Shown here: piece by piece, positions 48,545-57,729 of the stretch
How positions within the stretch are numbered: the stretch's first letter is position 1
How the letters are laid out: each line of letters starts with the position of its first letter
Source of the DNA: Oscillospiraceae bacterium
GTDB taxonomy: Bacteria > Bacillota > Clostridia > Oscillospirales > Ruminococcaceae
Assembly (NCBI GenBank): GCA_022508885.1
Contig: JAFLUG010000003.1
Span: 1 to 64,000 of the forward strand
Reading direction: 5' to 3'
DNA: 64,000 nucleotides
Program-made: the position numbers and the translations under genes
The notes under the pieces: model-generated
The model's database searches: none
What the model was told of the DNA's origin: nothing
The model's input: only the letters and a program-made list of their open reading frames with translations

Positions 48545-50344
48545 TTACATCTTTTCAGGAGCGTCGATCTTAAGCAGTGAAAGAATGTTTTTGATAACGG
48601 TTTTAGAGGCCTCGCAAAGAGCTAATCTCGACAGTTTTACATTTTGCTCCGCGGCTTTTATATCGCAGCTGTCGTAAAACTTGTGGAATATCTGCGCCAG
48701 CTCATATACATATTTTGTGAGCTTAAACGGGGAATATTCGCGCGCGGCCTCGTTTATAAGCTCGGGATATTCCGCTATTTTGCGGATAAGCGTTTTTTCC
48801 TCCTCGGTTTCGTATTTCACGGACTCTCCGGCGTATTTCGCGCCGTCCTCCGCCATTTTTCCGAGCAGACGGCAAATTCTAGCGTGGGCATACTGAACAT
48901 AGAACACGGGATTTTTCGAGCTTTCCTCTACGGCTAAGTCAAGGTCGAAATCAAGGTGAGTATCCGCGGCGCGAAGATTAAAGAAAAACCTTGCGTTGTC
49001 TATCGGCACCTCGTCCAAAAGCGTCGCGAGCGTGATTGCCTTTCCCGAGCGCTTTGAGAGCTTTGTGGGCTTTCCGTCGCGCACAAGCATTACCATCTGG
49101 CAGATAACAACGTCCAGTCTGCGTTCGTCAATGCCCATTGCCTTAAGACAAATGCGCATTCTTTTTACATAGCCGTGATGGTCGGCTCCAAGCACGTCGA
49201 TCGCCGTATCATATCCTCTTGTTATCAGCTTATTGTAGTGATAAGCTATATCGGGGACGATATATGTCGGAAAGCCGTTCGAGCGGACAAGCACAAAGTC
49301 CTGCTCTCCTCCCAGCGCCTCGGCATTCAGCCACAGCGCGCCGTCCTTTTCGTAGGTATGACCGCCAGCTTTAAGGTGTTCTATGACCTCGGAAACCGCC
49401 CCGCTGTTGTGCAGAGTGCTTTCCTTAAACCAGTTGTCGTATTTTATGCGGTATTTCAGCAAGTCCTCTTCAAGCCGCTTTTCATTAAGCGGGAGCGCGT
49501 AGTCTACAAGCGCTTTTCTGCGCTCCTCCTCGGACTTGTTTGTGTATGAATTACCGTTTATATCATAAAAGTTCTTGGCGTGTTCGATTATGTCCTTTCC
49601 GAGATAAACATCCTCGGGCATATAAAACGGGTCGTTTTTGTCCGCCGGGTTTTCCTCACTGTCCGCTGCGGTCTTGTCATAAACAGCGTCACAGAGCTTT
49701 TCCATATCAGAGCCGCATTCGTTTATAATTTTCTGTCCCTCGTCCCTGCAAAGCTGGAGATAGCGCAGATCGAGGGATTTTCCGAACTTCGCCACCTGAT
49801 TTCCCGCGTCATTTATGTAAAACTCACGGTCCGCTTTATATCCTGCTGTTTGCAAAAGCGAGGCGAGACAGTCGCCGATAGCGCCGCCGCGCGCGTTTCC
49901 GATATGCATGGGTCCCGTGGGATTTGCCGAAACAAACTCCACCAAAACGCGCTTTCCCTCTCCTAAGTCTGTTTTTCCGTAGTCATCGCGAAGCTCGAGA
50001 ACGCTTTCTACCACCGACGAAAAGAACTGATATCCTAAAAAGAAATTAAGAAATCCTGCTCCCGCAAGCTCTACCTTATCGAAAAGAGTTCCCGAAAGAT
50101 CAATCGCGCCGCGTATTTTTTCGCCGAGCGCGCGCGGATTTGTTTTAAGAGTCTTTGCTCCGACAAGCGCCACATTTGCCGAAAAATCTCCGTGTGCGCT
50201 GTCTGTAGGTATAGTGACCGAAAACGCCGGCAGCGGCTCCTCGGGAATCTCTCCCGAAGTCACAAGCTTTCCGAGCGCTTTCATAATTATTTCCTTTATT
50301 TCGTTCTTCGCTTCATTTACCGCGTTGTAATACATTTTTAACAA
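48545..50344 (-). CDS. argS: Arginyl-tRNA synthetase
   Basis: VEFVSANPTGPMHIGNARGGAIGD, KLSKRSGKAITL, C-terminal DALR domain. Confidence 0.97.
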   Translation of the reverse strand: MLKMYYNAVNEAKNEIKEIIMKALGKLVTSGEIPEEPLPAFSVTIPTDSAHGDFSANVALVGAKTLKTNPRALGEKIRGAIDLSGTLFDKVELAGAGFLNFFLGYQFFSSVVESVLELRDDYGKTDLGEGKRVLVEFVSANPTGPMHIGNARGGAIGDCLASLLQTAGYKADREFYINDAGNQVAKFGKSLDLRYLQLCRDEGQKIINECGSDMEKLCDAVYDKTAADSEENPADKNDPFYMPEDVYLGKDIIEHAKNFYDINGNSYTNKSEEERRKALVDYALPLNEKRLEEDLLKYRIKYDNWFKESTLHNSGAVSEVIEHLKAGGHTYEKDGALWLNAEALGGEQDFVLVRSNGFPTYIVPDIAYHYNKLITRGYDTAIDVLGADHHGYVKRMRICLKAMGIDERRLDVVICQMVMLVRDGKPTKLSKRSGKAITLATLLDEVPIDNARFFFNLRAADTHLDFDLDLAVEESSKNPVFYVQYAHARICRLLGKMAEDGAKYAGESVKYETEEEKTLIRKIAEYPELINEAAREYSPFKLTKYVYELAQIFHKFYDSCDIKAAEQNVKLSRLALCEASKTVIKNILSLLKIDAPEKM

Positions 50345-50348
50345 TTCC

Positions 50349-50762
50349 TCACATTTTTACTTTTATAGTAATTTCATTTTCGGACATAAGCCCGCCGTTG
50401 ATATCGATAGAGTACTTAAGGTGCAGCTTCCCGCCGTTTTCATTGAGATTTCTGTGGATAAACTTTGTGGTTATCCCGACCATACAGTCGCCGAATTCCG
50501 TTCCGTAGTGGCAGAAATGCCGCGTGTTATCCTGAAAGACAAGGTTTGAAAACGACGTTCCGGTTCTTGTCATAGTCACAAGATCTTTCTCCACCATAAG
50601 CTGAACATGGCTTCCGTCATAGCCCGTAGCCTCGCTCTCGTCATAATCGATGAAAAACGCGCCCTTATGCTCTCTGAATTCGCCGCGAGTATAAAGCTCA
50701 GACTCGTCCGTAAACCCGTCCGAGGTCTGCTTTATGTTAAATGTGATCGAACAGTTGTCCAA
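50349..50762 (-). CDS. DUF1934 domain protein (YwiB-like)
   Basis: Small beta-barrel-like protein with YDESEATGYDGSHVQLMVEKDLVTMTRTG; next to argS. Confidence 0.8.
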   Translation of the reverse strand: MDNCSITFNIKQTSDGFTDESELYTRGEFREHKGAFFIDYDESEATGYDGSHVQLMVEKDLVTMTRTGTSFSNLVFQDNTRHFCHYGTEFGDCMVGITTKFIHRNLNENGGKLHLKYSIDINGGLMSENEITIKVKM

Positions 50763-50785
50763 AATTTCACTTCCTTAATTTTCAA

Positions 50786-51853
50786 TCAATTGTATTCATT
50801 GTTCACCGCAAGCTGAATAAGCCTGTCGATAAGCTCCCCTACGGGAATGCCCATATTTTCCATAAGCTTCGGATACATACTTATAGACGTAAATCCGGGT
50901 ATTGTGTTTATCTCGTTAAGAATTATCTCATTTTCGCAGACGAAAAAATCTACTCTTGAAAATCCCGAGCACCCGCAGGCTATGTATGCTTTCTTAGCGG
51001 TTTCCCTGAGCTCCTCGGTCTGTTCTTCGGTTATTTTCGCGGGAATATCCAGCACGGACGTTCCGAGCTTGTATTTCGCGTCGTAATCGTAAAATTTCTC
51101 AGCGGGAGTTATCTGTCCGGGAATCGACGCGATAACCTCGCAGCCGTTTCCCAACACCGCGCACTCGACCTCTTTGCCGATCATTTCTTTTTCGACAAGC
51201 ACCTTTTCTCCGTGCGCAAACGCGATCTTCAGCGCCGCTTTAAGCTCTGCGGCGTTTTCCGCGCGCGAAACACCAACCGAAGAGCCCGCGCACGCCGGCT
51301 TTACATAAACGGGAAAACCGAGTTTTTCCGTAATTTTTTCGATCACCTCGTCGGTCTTTTTAAGTGCGAATCGGCGCAGTTCAATAAACGGCGCGGTTTT
51401 AATTCCCGCGTACTCGAGTATTTTGTGAGTGATCGTTTTGTCCATACAAACCGCCGAAGCCGTCATATCACAGCCTACACACGGCATTCCCGCAAGCCTG
51501 CACAGTCCCTGGACCGTTCCGTCCTCGCCGTTCATTCCGTGAAGCACCGGAAACACAACGTCCGCCTTTCGCAAAAAAGCTCCGTCGCTTCCCATAACGA
51601 TAAAGCCCTTGTGAATAGAATCGGGACTTAACACCGCCGTACAGCAGTCGGGATTTTGCTCCCATTTTCCCGTCTTAATATCCTCATATTCTCCCGGATA
51701 ATACATCCAGTGTCCCTTTTTTGTTATTCCAACACAAAATACATCGTACTTATCCCTCGGGATATTTGTAAGGACGGTGTATGCCGAAACAAGCGACACC
51801 TCGTGTTCGCTCGAAGCTCCGCCGAAAAGCACGGCGATCTTAAGTTTAGCCAT
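50786..51853 (-). CDS. ddl: D-alanine--D-alanine ligase
   Basis: VLFGGASSEHEVSLVSA, LHGMNGEDGTVQGL, VKPACAGSSVGVS, EINTIPGFTSISMYPKL. Confidence 0.97.
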   Translation of the reverse strand: MAKLKIAVLFGGASSEHEVSLVSAYTVLTNIPRDKYDVFCVGITKKGHWMYYPGEYEDIKTGKWEQNPDCCTAVLSPDSIHKGFIVMGSDGAFLRKADVVFPVLHGMNGEDGTVQGLCRLAGMPCVGCDMTASAVCMDKTITHKILEYAGIKTAPFIELRRFALKKTDEVIEKITEKLGFPVYVKPACAGSSVGVSRAENAAELKAALKIAFAHGEKVLVEKEMIGKEVECAVLGNGCEVIASIPGQITPAEKFYDYDAKYKLGTSVLDIPAKITEEQTEELRETAKKAYIACGCSGFSRVDFFVCENEIILNEINTIPGFTSISMYPKLMENMGIPVGELIDRLIQLAVNNEYN

Positions 51854-52016
51854 AATTTCTGCCTTTCTCTGTCAATTGAAATCACATACTAACCCAACTT
51901 ATATTTTAACATAAATTAACAATAATTTCAATAGGATTTGGCGAGGTTTGCAAAAATAATGCCTTTTAATGCCGAAAAAAGCAACACTTTGTTGAAAAAT
52001 GTTATGGGAGAGCAGA

Positions 52017-52078
52017 ACAAAAAGTCTTTGGAAAAGGGGTTTGGGGAAAAACCTTTCTTCAGAAAGGTTTTTCCCCAA
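52017..52078. terminator. Terminator/dispersed repeat copy 2
   Basis: Perfect 17-bp-arm hairpin TTGGGGAAAAACCTTTC-TTCA-GAAAGGTTTTTCCCCAA; preceded by ACAAAAAGTCTTTGGAAAAGGGG, as at 37151. Confidence 0.7.
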
Positions 52079-52084
52079 AGAATC

Positions 52085-54322
52085 TCATTTTATCAAACCG
52101 TCAAGAAAGCTGACCGGCTTTACCGGTTTATCGCCGCCTGTTTTCTTCCCGTCGCCCGAAGCTTTGCTCTGCTCTGACGGTTTTGCCGTTTCAACTATCT
52201 CAAAATCCACAAATCCTCCGCTTACGCTCGCCGAAATACATCTTACACGCAGCTTGTCACCTACGGTAAACACCTGCCCGTTTGCCGCTCCCGTGAGAAT
52301 TACATTATGCTGGACCTCGTATTCTCCCGCGGGGAGCTTTGACGCGGAAACCATTCCCTCTACCGTATTCGGAAGCTCCACAAATATCCCGCTTGGCGAA
52401 ACTCCCGAAATAAACCCGTCAAATTCCTCGCCGATGTGTTCTTTCATAAATTCCGCCATGTAAAAGTTTTCGCATTCGCGCTCGCAGCTTACCGCCGAAA
52501 GCTCGGTCTGACTCGCCCTGAATGCCGCTTCATTCGCGAATTTGGCGTATTTCTTCACCAGCTTTTCGTTATTCGGAGAGTATACATAATCCGAAAGTAT
52601 CCTGTGTATCGAAAGGTCGGCGTATCTTCTTATCGGAGAGGTAAAGTGCGCGTATTCGGGCATTACCAGACCGTAGTGTCCGAGGGGCTCGTCCGAGTAT
52701 TTAGCCTTCATCATCGTCCTCAGAACGATGCGGTTTATCACGGTATATTTGTCCGTATCGCGGCTTTTGCGGATAATTTCAGCCAAATCTGCCGCCGTTG
52801 AGTTTTCATTTATTCTCTCCGGATTTACCCCCAGCGCGTTAAGAGTTTCGTTCAGTGAGATCAGTTTTTCCGATGTAGGCGCTTCGTGCACGCGGTAAAC
52901 AAACGGTATCTTCTCCCTCATAGCAAGCGAAGCCGCCGCTTTGTTCGCCATAAGCATGAATTCCTCGATGATCTTCTCAGCCGTTCCGCGCTCGCGAGAT
53001 TTAACGTCGGTGCATATCCCGTTTTCATTGGTAATTATCTTCGTTTCGGGAGTGTCAATTTCGGGAGAACCGCGGTTTACCCGGTTTTTGTACAGGATCT
53101 CCGCAAGCTCGCGCATTATCGGGATACGGTCAATAACGCTCCTGTATTTCTCTTTCAGCTCATCATCAGCCGTACCATCGAGTATCTTGTTTACCTCTGT
53201 GTATACGCCTTTGACGCGGCTTCTGATAACGGTTTTCTCGAATTTGTATGACAACAGCTCGCCCTGTGCCGAAACCTCCATCAGACAGGAAAACGCCAGT
53301 CTGTCAACGTTGGGGTTAAGCGAGCAGATGCCGTTTGAAAGCTCCTTGGGAAGCATCGGCACGACCCTGTCCGCGTAGTATATTGACGTTCCCCGCAAAA
53401 ACGCCTCTTTGTCAAGCTCCGAGCCTTTTTTTACATAGTATGAAACATCCGCTATATGTACCCCGAGCCTGTAAACGGAATTTGTCTTTTCTATCGATAC
53501 TGCGTCGTCGATATCCTTTGTGTCCGCTCCGTCAATAGTGAATATCTCCTCGCCGCGCAGATCAAGCCTGCGCGCGGCTTCGTCAGGGTCGGGCGTGTCA
53601 ATGTCAAGCTTACTCGCTTCAAAAAGCGTTTCCTCAGGAAACTCAACATGCAGGCCGTTTACAAGCATATACGCCTCGGCGCTTGTTTTCGCGTCGTTTG
53701 CTGAGCCGAAGCATTCCTTTATTTCGACTGTGTGCTCAAAGTGGCTTTCTCCGCGCTTTTTAACGGAAAAAGCTACCTTGTCGCCGTTTTTAACATTATC
53801 GCAGCTTATCTTCGATATTTCAAGCGGAGCGTCGCAGAGCCTGTCGGGATAAACCATAAGCTTTTTACCGTTTGCTATGATCGTTCCGGTAAGCAGACGG
53901 TCGCTCTTTTCCACAACCTCCAGCACCACCGCCTCTGCGCTCTTGTCTCCGACAGCGTCTGCAATTCGTTTCGCGAGGACGATATCCCCGGGAATCGCGC
54001 CGTGCAGATTCTTTCCGCGCACGAAATATTCGTTGTTCCGTTCCGTTTCAGGAAAGCCGGGCCCGTCCTCCGAAACCGCCGATATAAAGCCCGATTTCGT
54101 GTTTACGCCCGATACGGCCGCTTTGAAATAATCCTCGGGATCTTTTACACGCCACACTCCCTTTTTATTTATCAGATCGCCGTATTTTTTCATTTCGGAG
54201 AGAGCCTGCGAAAGCTTTTTCGAGGACTTCTTGGAAAGTCCGAGTTTTTTCATGAGTTCCTTGTCGGTTGCTCCGCCTTTGTTGATGACTGCACACAAGA
54301 TCTCAGTTTTTAGCTTGTTCAT
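52085..54322 (-). CDS. rnr: Ribonuclease R
   Basis: IDGADTKDIDDAVSIEK, HIADVSYYV, GHYGLVMPEYAHFTSPIRRYADLSIHR, C-terminal S1 domain. Confidence 0.96.
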   Translation of the reverse strand: MNKLKTEILCAVINKGGATDKELMKKLGLSKKSSKKLSQALSEMKKYGDLINKKGVWRVKDPEDYFKAAVSGVNTKSGFISAVSEDGPGFPETERNNEYFVRGKNLHGAIPGDIVLAKRIADAVGDKSAEAVVLEVVEKSDRLLTGTIIANGKKLMVYPDRLCDAPLEISKISCDNVKNGDKVAFSVKKRGESHFEHTVEIKECFGSANDAKTSAEAYMLVNGLHVEFPEETLFEASKLDIDTPDPDEAARRLDLRGEEIFTIDGADTKDIDDAVSIEKTNSVYRLGVHIADVSYYVKKGSELDKEAFLRGTSIYYADRVVPMLPKELSNGICSLNPNVDRLAFSCLMEVSAQGELLSYKFEKTVIRSRVKGVYTEVNKILDGTADDELKEKYRSVIDRIPIMRELAEILYKNRVNRGSPEIDTPETKIITNENGICTDVKSRERGTAEKIIEEFMLMANKAAASLAMREKIPFVYRVHEAPTSEKLISLNETLNALGVNPERINENSTAADLAEIIRKSRDTDKYTVINRIVLRTMMKAKYSDEPLGHYGLVMPEYAHFTSPIRRYADLSIHRILSDYVYSPNNEKLVKKYAKFANEAAFRASQTELSAVSCERECENFYMAEFMKEHIGEEFDGFISGVSPSGIFVELPNTVEGMVSASKLPAGEYEVQHNVILTGAANGQVFTVGDKLRVRCISASVSGGFVDFEIVETAKPSEQSKASGDGKKTGGDKPVKPVSFLDGLIK

Positions 54323-54400
54323 AAAGTTTTATTCACTCCTGACTGCAGATATATGCAAAATACGGACAGACTACCAGAGCCTGTCCGTTTAGATCCCGAA

Positions 54401-54877
54401 TTATCCCGCGTCGCTTTGAGCCGAGCTGTCGGAAGAGCCGCTCTCCCCGCTGTCTGAAGACTCGCTGTTATCTGAACTGCTTTCCGTGTCGGAGCTGCTC
54501 TCTGTGTCAGAGCTGCTTTCTTCAGAACTGCTCTCGCCGGAGCTGTTTTCCGTATCGGAATTGGAAGAACCCGACGAATTCGAGTTGTCGATATAGCTTC
54601 CGGTATTAGAACTGCCCGAATTATCGCCGCCCCAGTATACATTTATTATGTTTACCGCTATCGCCATAACGAAAAAGATGATAACAGCGGCGATCGTCGC
54701 CTTGTTAAGCATGGCTTCTTTTGTTCTGCCCTTATTTTGCTGGAAAAAGCTGTCGCCCGCCGTTCCCGAGATAGTCTGCGACATTTGTGTTTTTGTGTCC
54801 TTTAAGAGTACGACCACTACTATAAAAACACACGCGATAATAAGCACTATCGCGCTTATAATTTCAAAAATACTCAT
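54401..54877 (-). CDS. secG: SecG family preprotein translocase subunit with long Ser/Asp/Glu-rich C-terminal tail
   Basis: Two TM helices, AGDSFFQQNKGRTKEAMLNKAT motif, location next to rnr. Confidence 0.85.
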   Translation of the reverse strand: MSIFEIISAIVLIIACVFIVVVVLLKDTKTQMSQTISGTAGDSFFQQNKGRTKEAMLNKATIAAVIIFFVMAIAVNIINVYWGGDNSGSSNTGSYIDNSNSSGSSNSDTENSSGESSSEESSSDTESSSDTESSSDNSESSDSGESGSSDSSAQSDAG

Positions 54878-55015
54878 TTTTAAGAATTTCCTCCGTAAAA
54901 CTTTAACAATTTCCTTCCGAATATGAAATACTTAGATATTATACCATACCCTGACAAAAATTTCAAGTATTTTTCCGAAATTTTTTGAACATCAAAAATA
55001 AAATTTATTGATTTG

Positions 55016-55044
55016 TTGACATTTCAAGGTGATAGTGATATAAT
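55016..55044 (+). promoter_or_regulatory. Consensus sigma-A promoter
   Basis: TTGACA (55016-55021), 17 nt, TATAAT (55039-55044). Confidence 0.82.
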
Positions 55045-55053
55045 AAAATTACC

Positions 55054-55298
55054 GTAAAACCGCTGCGCGGTTTTACAGCGCCGTTCGACGCTGTCGGCTA
55101 CCGCCGAACGGCAATTTTATTGAATCATCAAATTATTTTGCTTCGCAAAATAACAACGCTTCGCGTTGCCGCGCCTGCGGCGCTTGAATTTGTGTTACTG
55201 ATTAAAAATTGCCCTCGCGCATACGCAAATTTTTTTAAAATTTGCTCCGCGCGTATCGGGCAATTATACAATAAATCCTGCGAATTTATTGTATAATT
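55054..55298. repeat. Cluster of perfect short palindromes, most with 3-nt loops
   Basis: GTAAAACCGC-TGC-GCGGTTTTAC (55054-55076); TTATTTTGC-TTC-GCAAAATAA (55133-55153); CAACGC-TTC-GCGTTG (55154-55168); GCGCC-TGC-GGCGC (55171-55183); GCAAATTTT-TTT-AAAATTTGC (55225-55245) nested in AATTGCCC...GGGCAATT; AATTATACAATAAAT...ATTTATTGTATAATT (55262-55298). Confidence 0.8.
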
Positions 55299-55336
55299 AA
55301 AGTGGGCATATATTTGTTTTCGGGAGTTTGACCATT

Positions 55337-55987
55337 ATGATAAAAGCGGTTGTATTTGATCTGGACGGGCTTTTGCTGGATACGGAAAAACTGCTGATAA
55401 AATTCTGGATCCAGTCGGCAAACGAGGCAGGTTTTCCCATGACGAGGGAAAACGCGCTTATGCTGAGGTCTATGCACAAAAGCTTCGCTGTTCCGTATCT
55501 GAAAGAAATGTTCGGAGAAGATTTCGATTACATAAAAATACGCTCGCGAAGAATGGAGCTTATGAAAAACTATCTTGCGGATAACCCGCTTGAGCTGAAA
55601 AGGGGAGTTGTTGAGCTGCTGGAATTTCTGAAAAAAGAAAAGATCCCCGCGGCTGTATGTACTGCCACCGATTATGACCGCGCGGCTGAATATCTGAAGA
55701 AAACAGGGATCTTCGGATATTTTGACAGAATTATCAGCGCGACAATGGTAGAAAAAGGAAAACCGATGCCCGACGTATATCTTTATGCCGCTAAAGAGCT
55801 TGGCTTAAAGCCGCAGGAGTGTATCGCCCTTGAGGATTCGCCCAACGGAGTAAAATCTGCGGCTTCGGCGGGATTTATTACGGTTATGGTTCCCGATCTT
55901 ACAGAGCCGGACGGGGAATTGAACGGAATGATTTTTAAAAAAGCAAACAGCCTCATTGACGTTATCGACATTATCGGGAGCATTTAA
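55337..55987 (+). CDS. HAD family hydrolase (beta-phosphoglucomutase/phosphatase-like)
   Basis: MIKAVVFDLDGLLLDTEKL; KGKPMPDVYLYAAKELGLKPQECIALEDSPNGVKSAASAG. Confidence 0.94.
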   Translation: MIKAVVFDLDGLLLDTEKLLIKFWIQSANEAGFPMTRENALMLRSMHKSFAVPYLKEMFGEDFDYIKIRSRRMELMKNYLADNPLELKRGVVELLEFLKKEKIPAAVCTATDYDRAAEYLKKTGIFGYFDRIISATMVEKGKPMPDVYLYAAKELGLKPQECIALEDSPNGVKSAASAGFITVMVPDLTEPDGELNGMIFKKANSLIDVIDIIGSI

Positions 55988-56024
55988 ACCAAGCATTGCA
56001 TATTGAAAGATTCCGAGGAAAAAT

Positions 56025-56726
56025 ATGAGTAATAAAAACAGTACCAAAAATCCCAAGAATACCAAAAATAATATTCTGATAATCGCTTCGGTTATTTTTG
56101 TAACGGTCGCGGCTATCGTCTTCGTAATATCTCTCAGTCTTTTCAACGGAGGAGGAAACAACGGCAACAGCAGTGAAAATACCAGCTCATTGCCTCCGGA
56201 TTGGTTGGATGAATACAGCTATTCGACTGAAGAAAGTTCGTATACGGCGCCGGAAAGCTCATCAAAGCCCGAAGAAAGCTCAGCAAACAGTTCATCGTCA
56301 ACATCATTTGCTGACAGTACGTCTTTGGGAGTGGAAATTGACATAACTCAGGCTGAGAAGATAGTTGAAAACGCCAGGCTGCTTATGGGAACGCCTTTTT
56401 TGGACGGCGGGTCGGATACGGACGGTTTTGACAGCTCCGGATTTGTTTATTATGTAATGCGCGAAAGCGGGTATATTTCCTGTCCGAGAGATATCGTCGA
56501 GCAGTCGAAGATGGGAGTTATGCGCGGGTTTGACGAAATAAAAAAAGGCGACGTTTTGTTCTTTTCAAATGAAATAGGCGGCGAAGCGAATTTCGCGGGT
56601 TTTTACTCGGGAAACGGGAAAATGATAGGAAGTCTGATAACCTTGGCTTTCGAGGGAGTTGTCGAGGTAGATATAGATAATGACTATTACCGGGAGCATT
56701 TTGTTTCGGGTGTGGGAATAAGTTGA
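56025..56726 (+). CDS. Membrane-anchored NlpC/P60-like protein with substituted catalytic residues
   Basis: TM plus Ser-rich linker, then GTPFLDGGSDTDGFDSSGFVYYVMRESG...IKKGDVLFFS...FAGFYSGNGKMIGS. Confidence 0.72.
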   Translation: MSNKNSTKNPKNTKNNILIIASVIFVTVAAIVFVISLSLFNGGGNNGNSSENTSSLPPDWLDEYSYSTEESSYTAPESSSKPEESSANSSSSTSFADSTSLGVEIDITQAEKIVENARLLMGTPFLDGGSDTDGFDSSGFVYYVMRESGYISCPRDIVEQSKMGVMRGFDEIKKGDVLFFSNEIGGEANFAGFYSGNGKMIGSLITLAFEGVVEVDIDNDYYREHFVSGVGIS

Positions 56727-56752
56727 ACTTCGGAGGATATTCAGGACAGCAT

Positions 56753-57718
56753 ATGAAAACGGTTCTTATTGATAACAGCCTTTGCGTAAGCGCGCTTCGC
56801 GATGGAGCAAGCGCGGAGGATATATGCGGATATATAAAAGCTCTCGCGTCAGCGGGAATAAAATATGTCGAGCTTGATTTCCGCGTGCTCATGAAGCTCA
56901 GGGAGCTTCCGAAGGGCATAGGGTACATATTTCGGGTGGTTGATCCGATGTTTATTCAGATCTCTGACGCGTTTAAATTTGACTATGTCGTTATGACGTT
57001 TGCGGATCTTAAGAAAAACATAAGCTCAAAAACACCCGTTATGCTTGAGCTTCCGTATGTTGAAAACACATACAGGGGAGTTCTGAGATACGCTCAGGCA
57101 CAGACGAGCGGAATGGTTACGGCGATAAGATTCTGCGACGATTTCGGGTACAGGGATCTTGAAGAAACAAAGCGGTTTGTTTCGCGGATAAAAAACAACG
57201 TTCCGCTGCCCGTGGATTTCTGTCCGAGAAATACGCGCAGGACCGCGCTCGACTGCGCGTTAAAGTTCACGTTTTCGGGAGCGGACAGCCTTACGCTTTC
57301 CGTGCCGAGGACAAATCTTTTCGCGTCTCTCGAAGAATACGCGGTTTCGTTTTTGTCCGTGTACGACACGCTACCGAAAGGTTTTGACATCTATGAGTTT
57401 TTCGGCGCGGTATACTACTACAGGCGTATTTTCAAAAACTCCGAAAACGCGGATATCATGAAGCTCTTTGAAACTCTCGACTGGGACATCCGTATGATGC
57501 GAAACGCCGACACGGGAGAAAAGACCAAGTTCAATATCGCGCTCAAAAGTTCTAATATGCTCAGAAAGAATTTCGTTTCATCGCTTGAAAAAATGCTTGC
57601 AAGGGAAAATCTTGAAAGCGACGAGTTTGAGACCCTTGTTGACGCGGTAAAATATTTTGACGCGAGTGTTTGCAGCGACGATGTGATCTATGATGAACAC
57701 AGGGGATTGCTTAATTGA
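56753..57718 (+). CDS. DRE-TIM (homocitrate/isopropylmalate synthase)-like protein lacking canonical metal site
   Basis: IRFCDDFGYRDLEETKRFVSRIKNNVPLPVDFCPRNTRRTALDCALKFTFSGADSLTLSV aligns by eye with the NifV/LeuA barrel; ATG at 56753 chosen over upstream TTG. Confidence 0.62.
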   Translation: MKTVLIDNSLCVSALRDGASAEDICGYIKALASAGIKYVELDFRVLMKLRELPKGIGYIFRVVDPMFIQISDAFKFDYVVMTFADLKKNISSKTPVMLELPYVENTYRGVLRYAQAQTSGMVTAIRFCDDFGYRDLEETKRFVSRIKNNVPLPVDFCPRNTRRTALDCALKFTFSGADSLTLSVPRTNLFASLEEYAVSFLSVYDTLPKGFDIYEFFGAVYYYRRIFKNSENADIMKLFETLDWDIRMMRNADTGEKTKFNIALKSSNMLRKNFVSSLEKMLARENLESDEFETLVDAVKYFDASVCSDDVIYDEHRGLLN

Positions 57719-57729
57719 AAGGAAATAAC

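Noticed and set aside
54319-54642. 107-aa minus-strand ORF at secG 3' end
   Set aside because: Out-of-frame reading of the repetitive Ser-rich SecG tail.
55054-55298. CRISPR array
   Set aside because: Palindromes differ from each other in sequence and spacing; no regularly repeated unit and no cas genes in the window.
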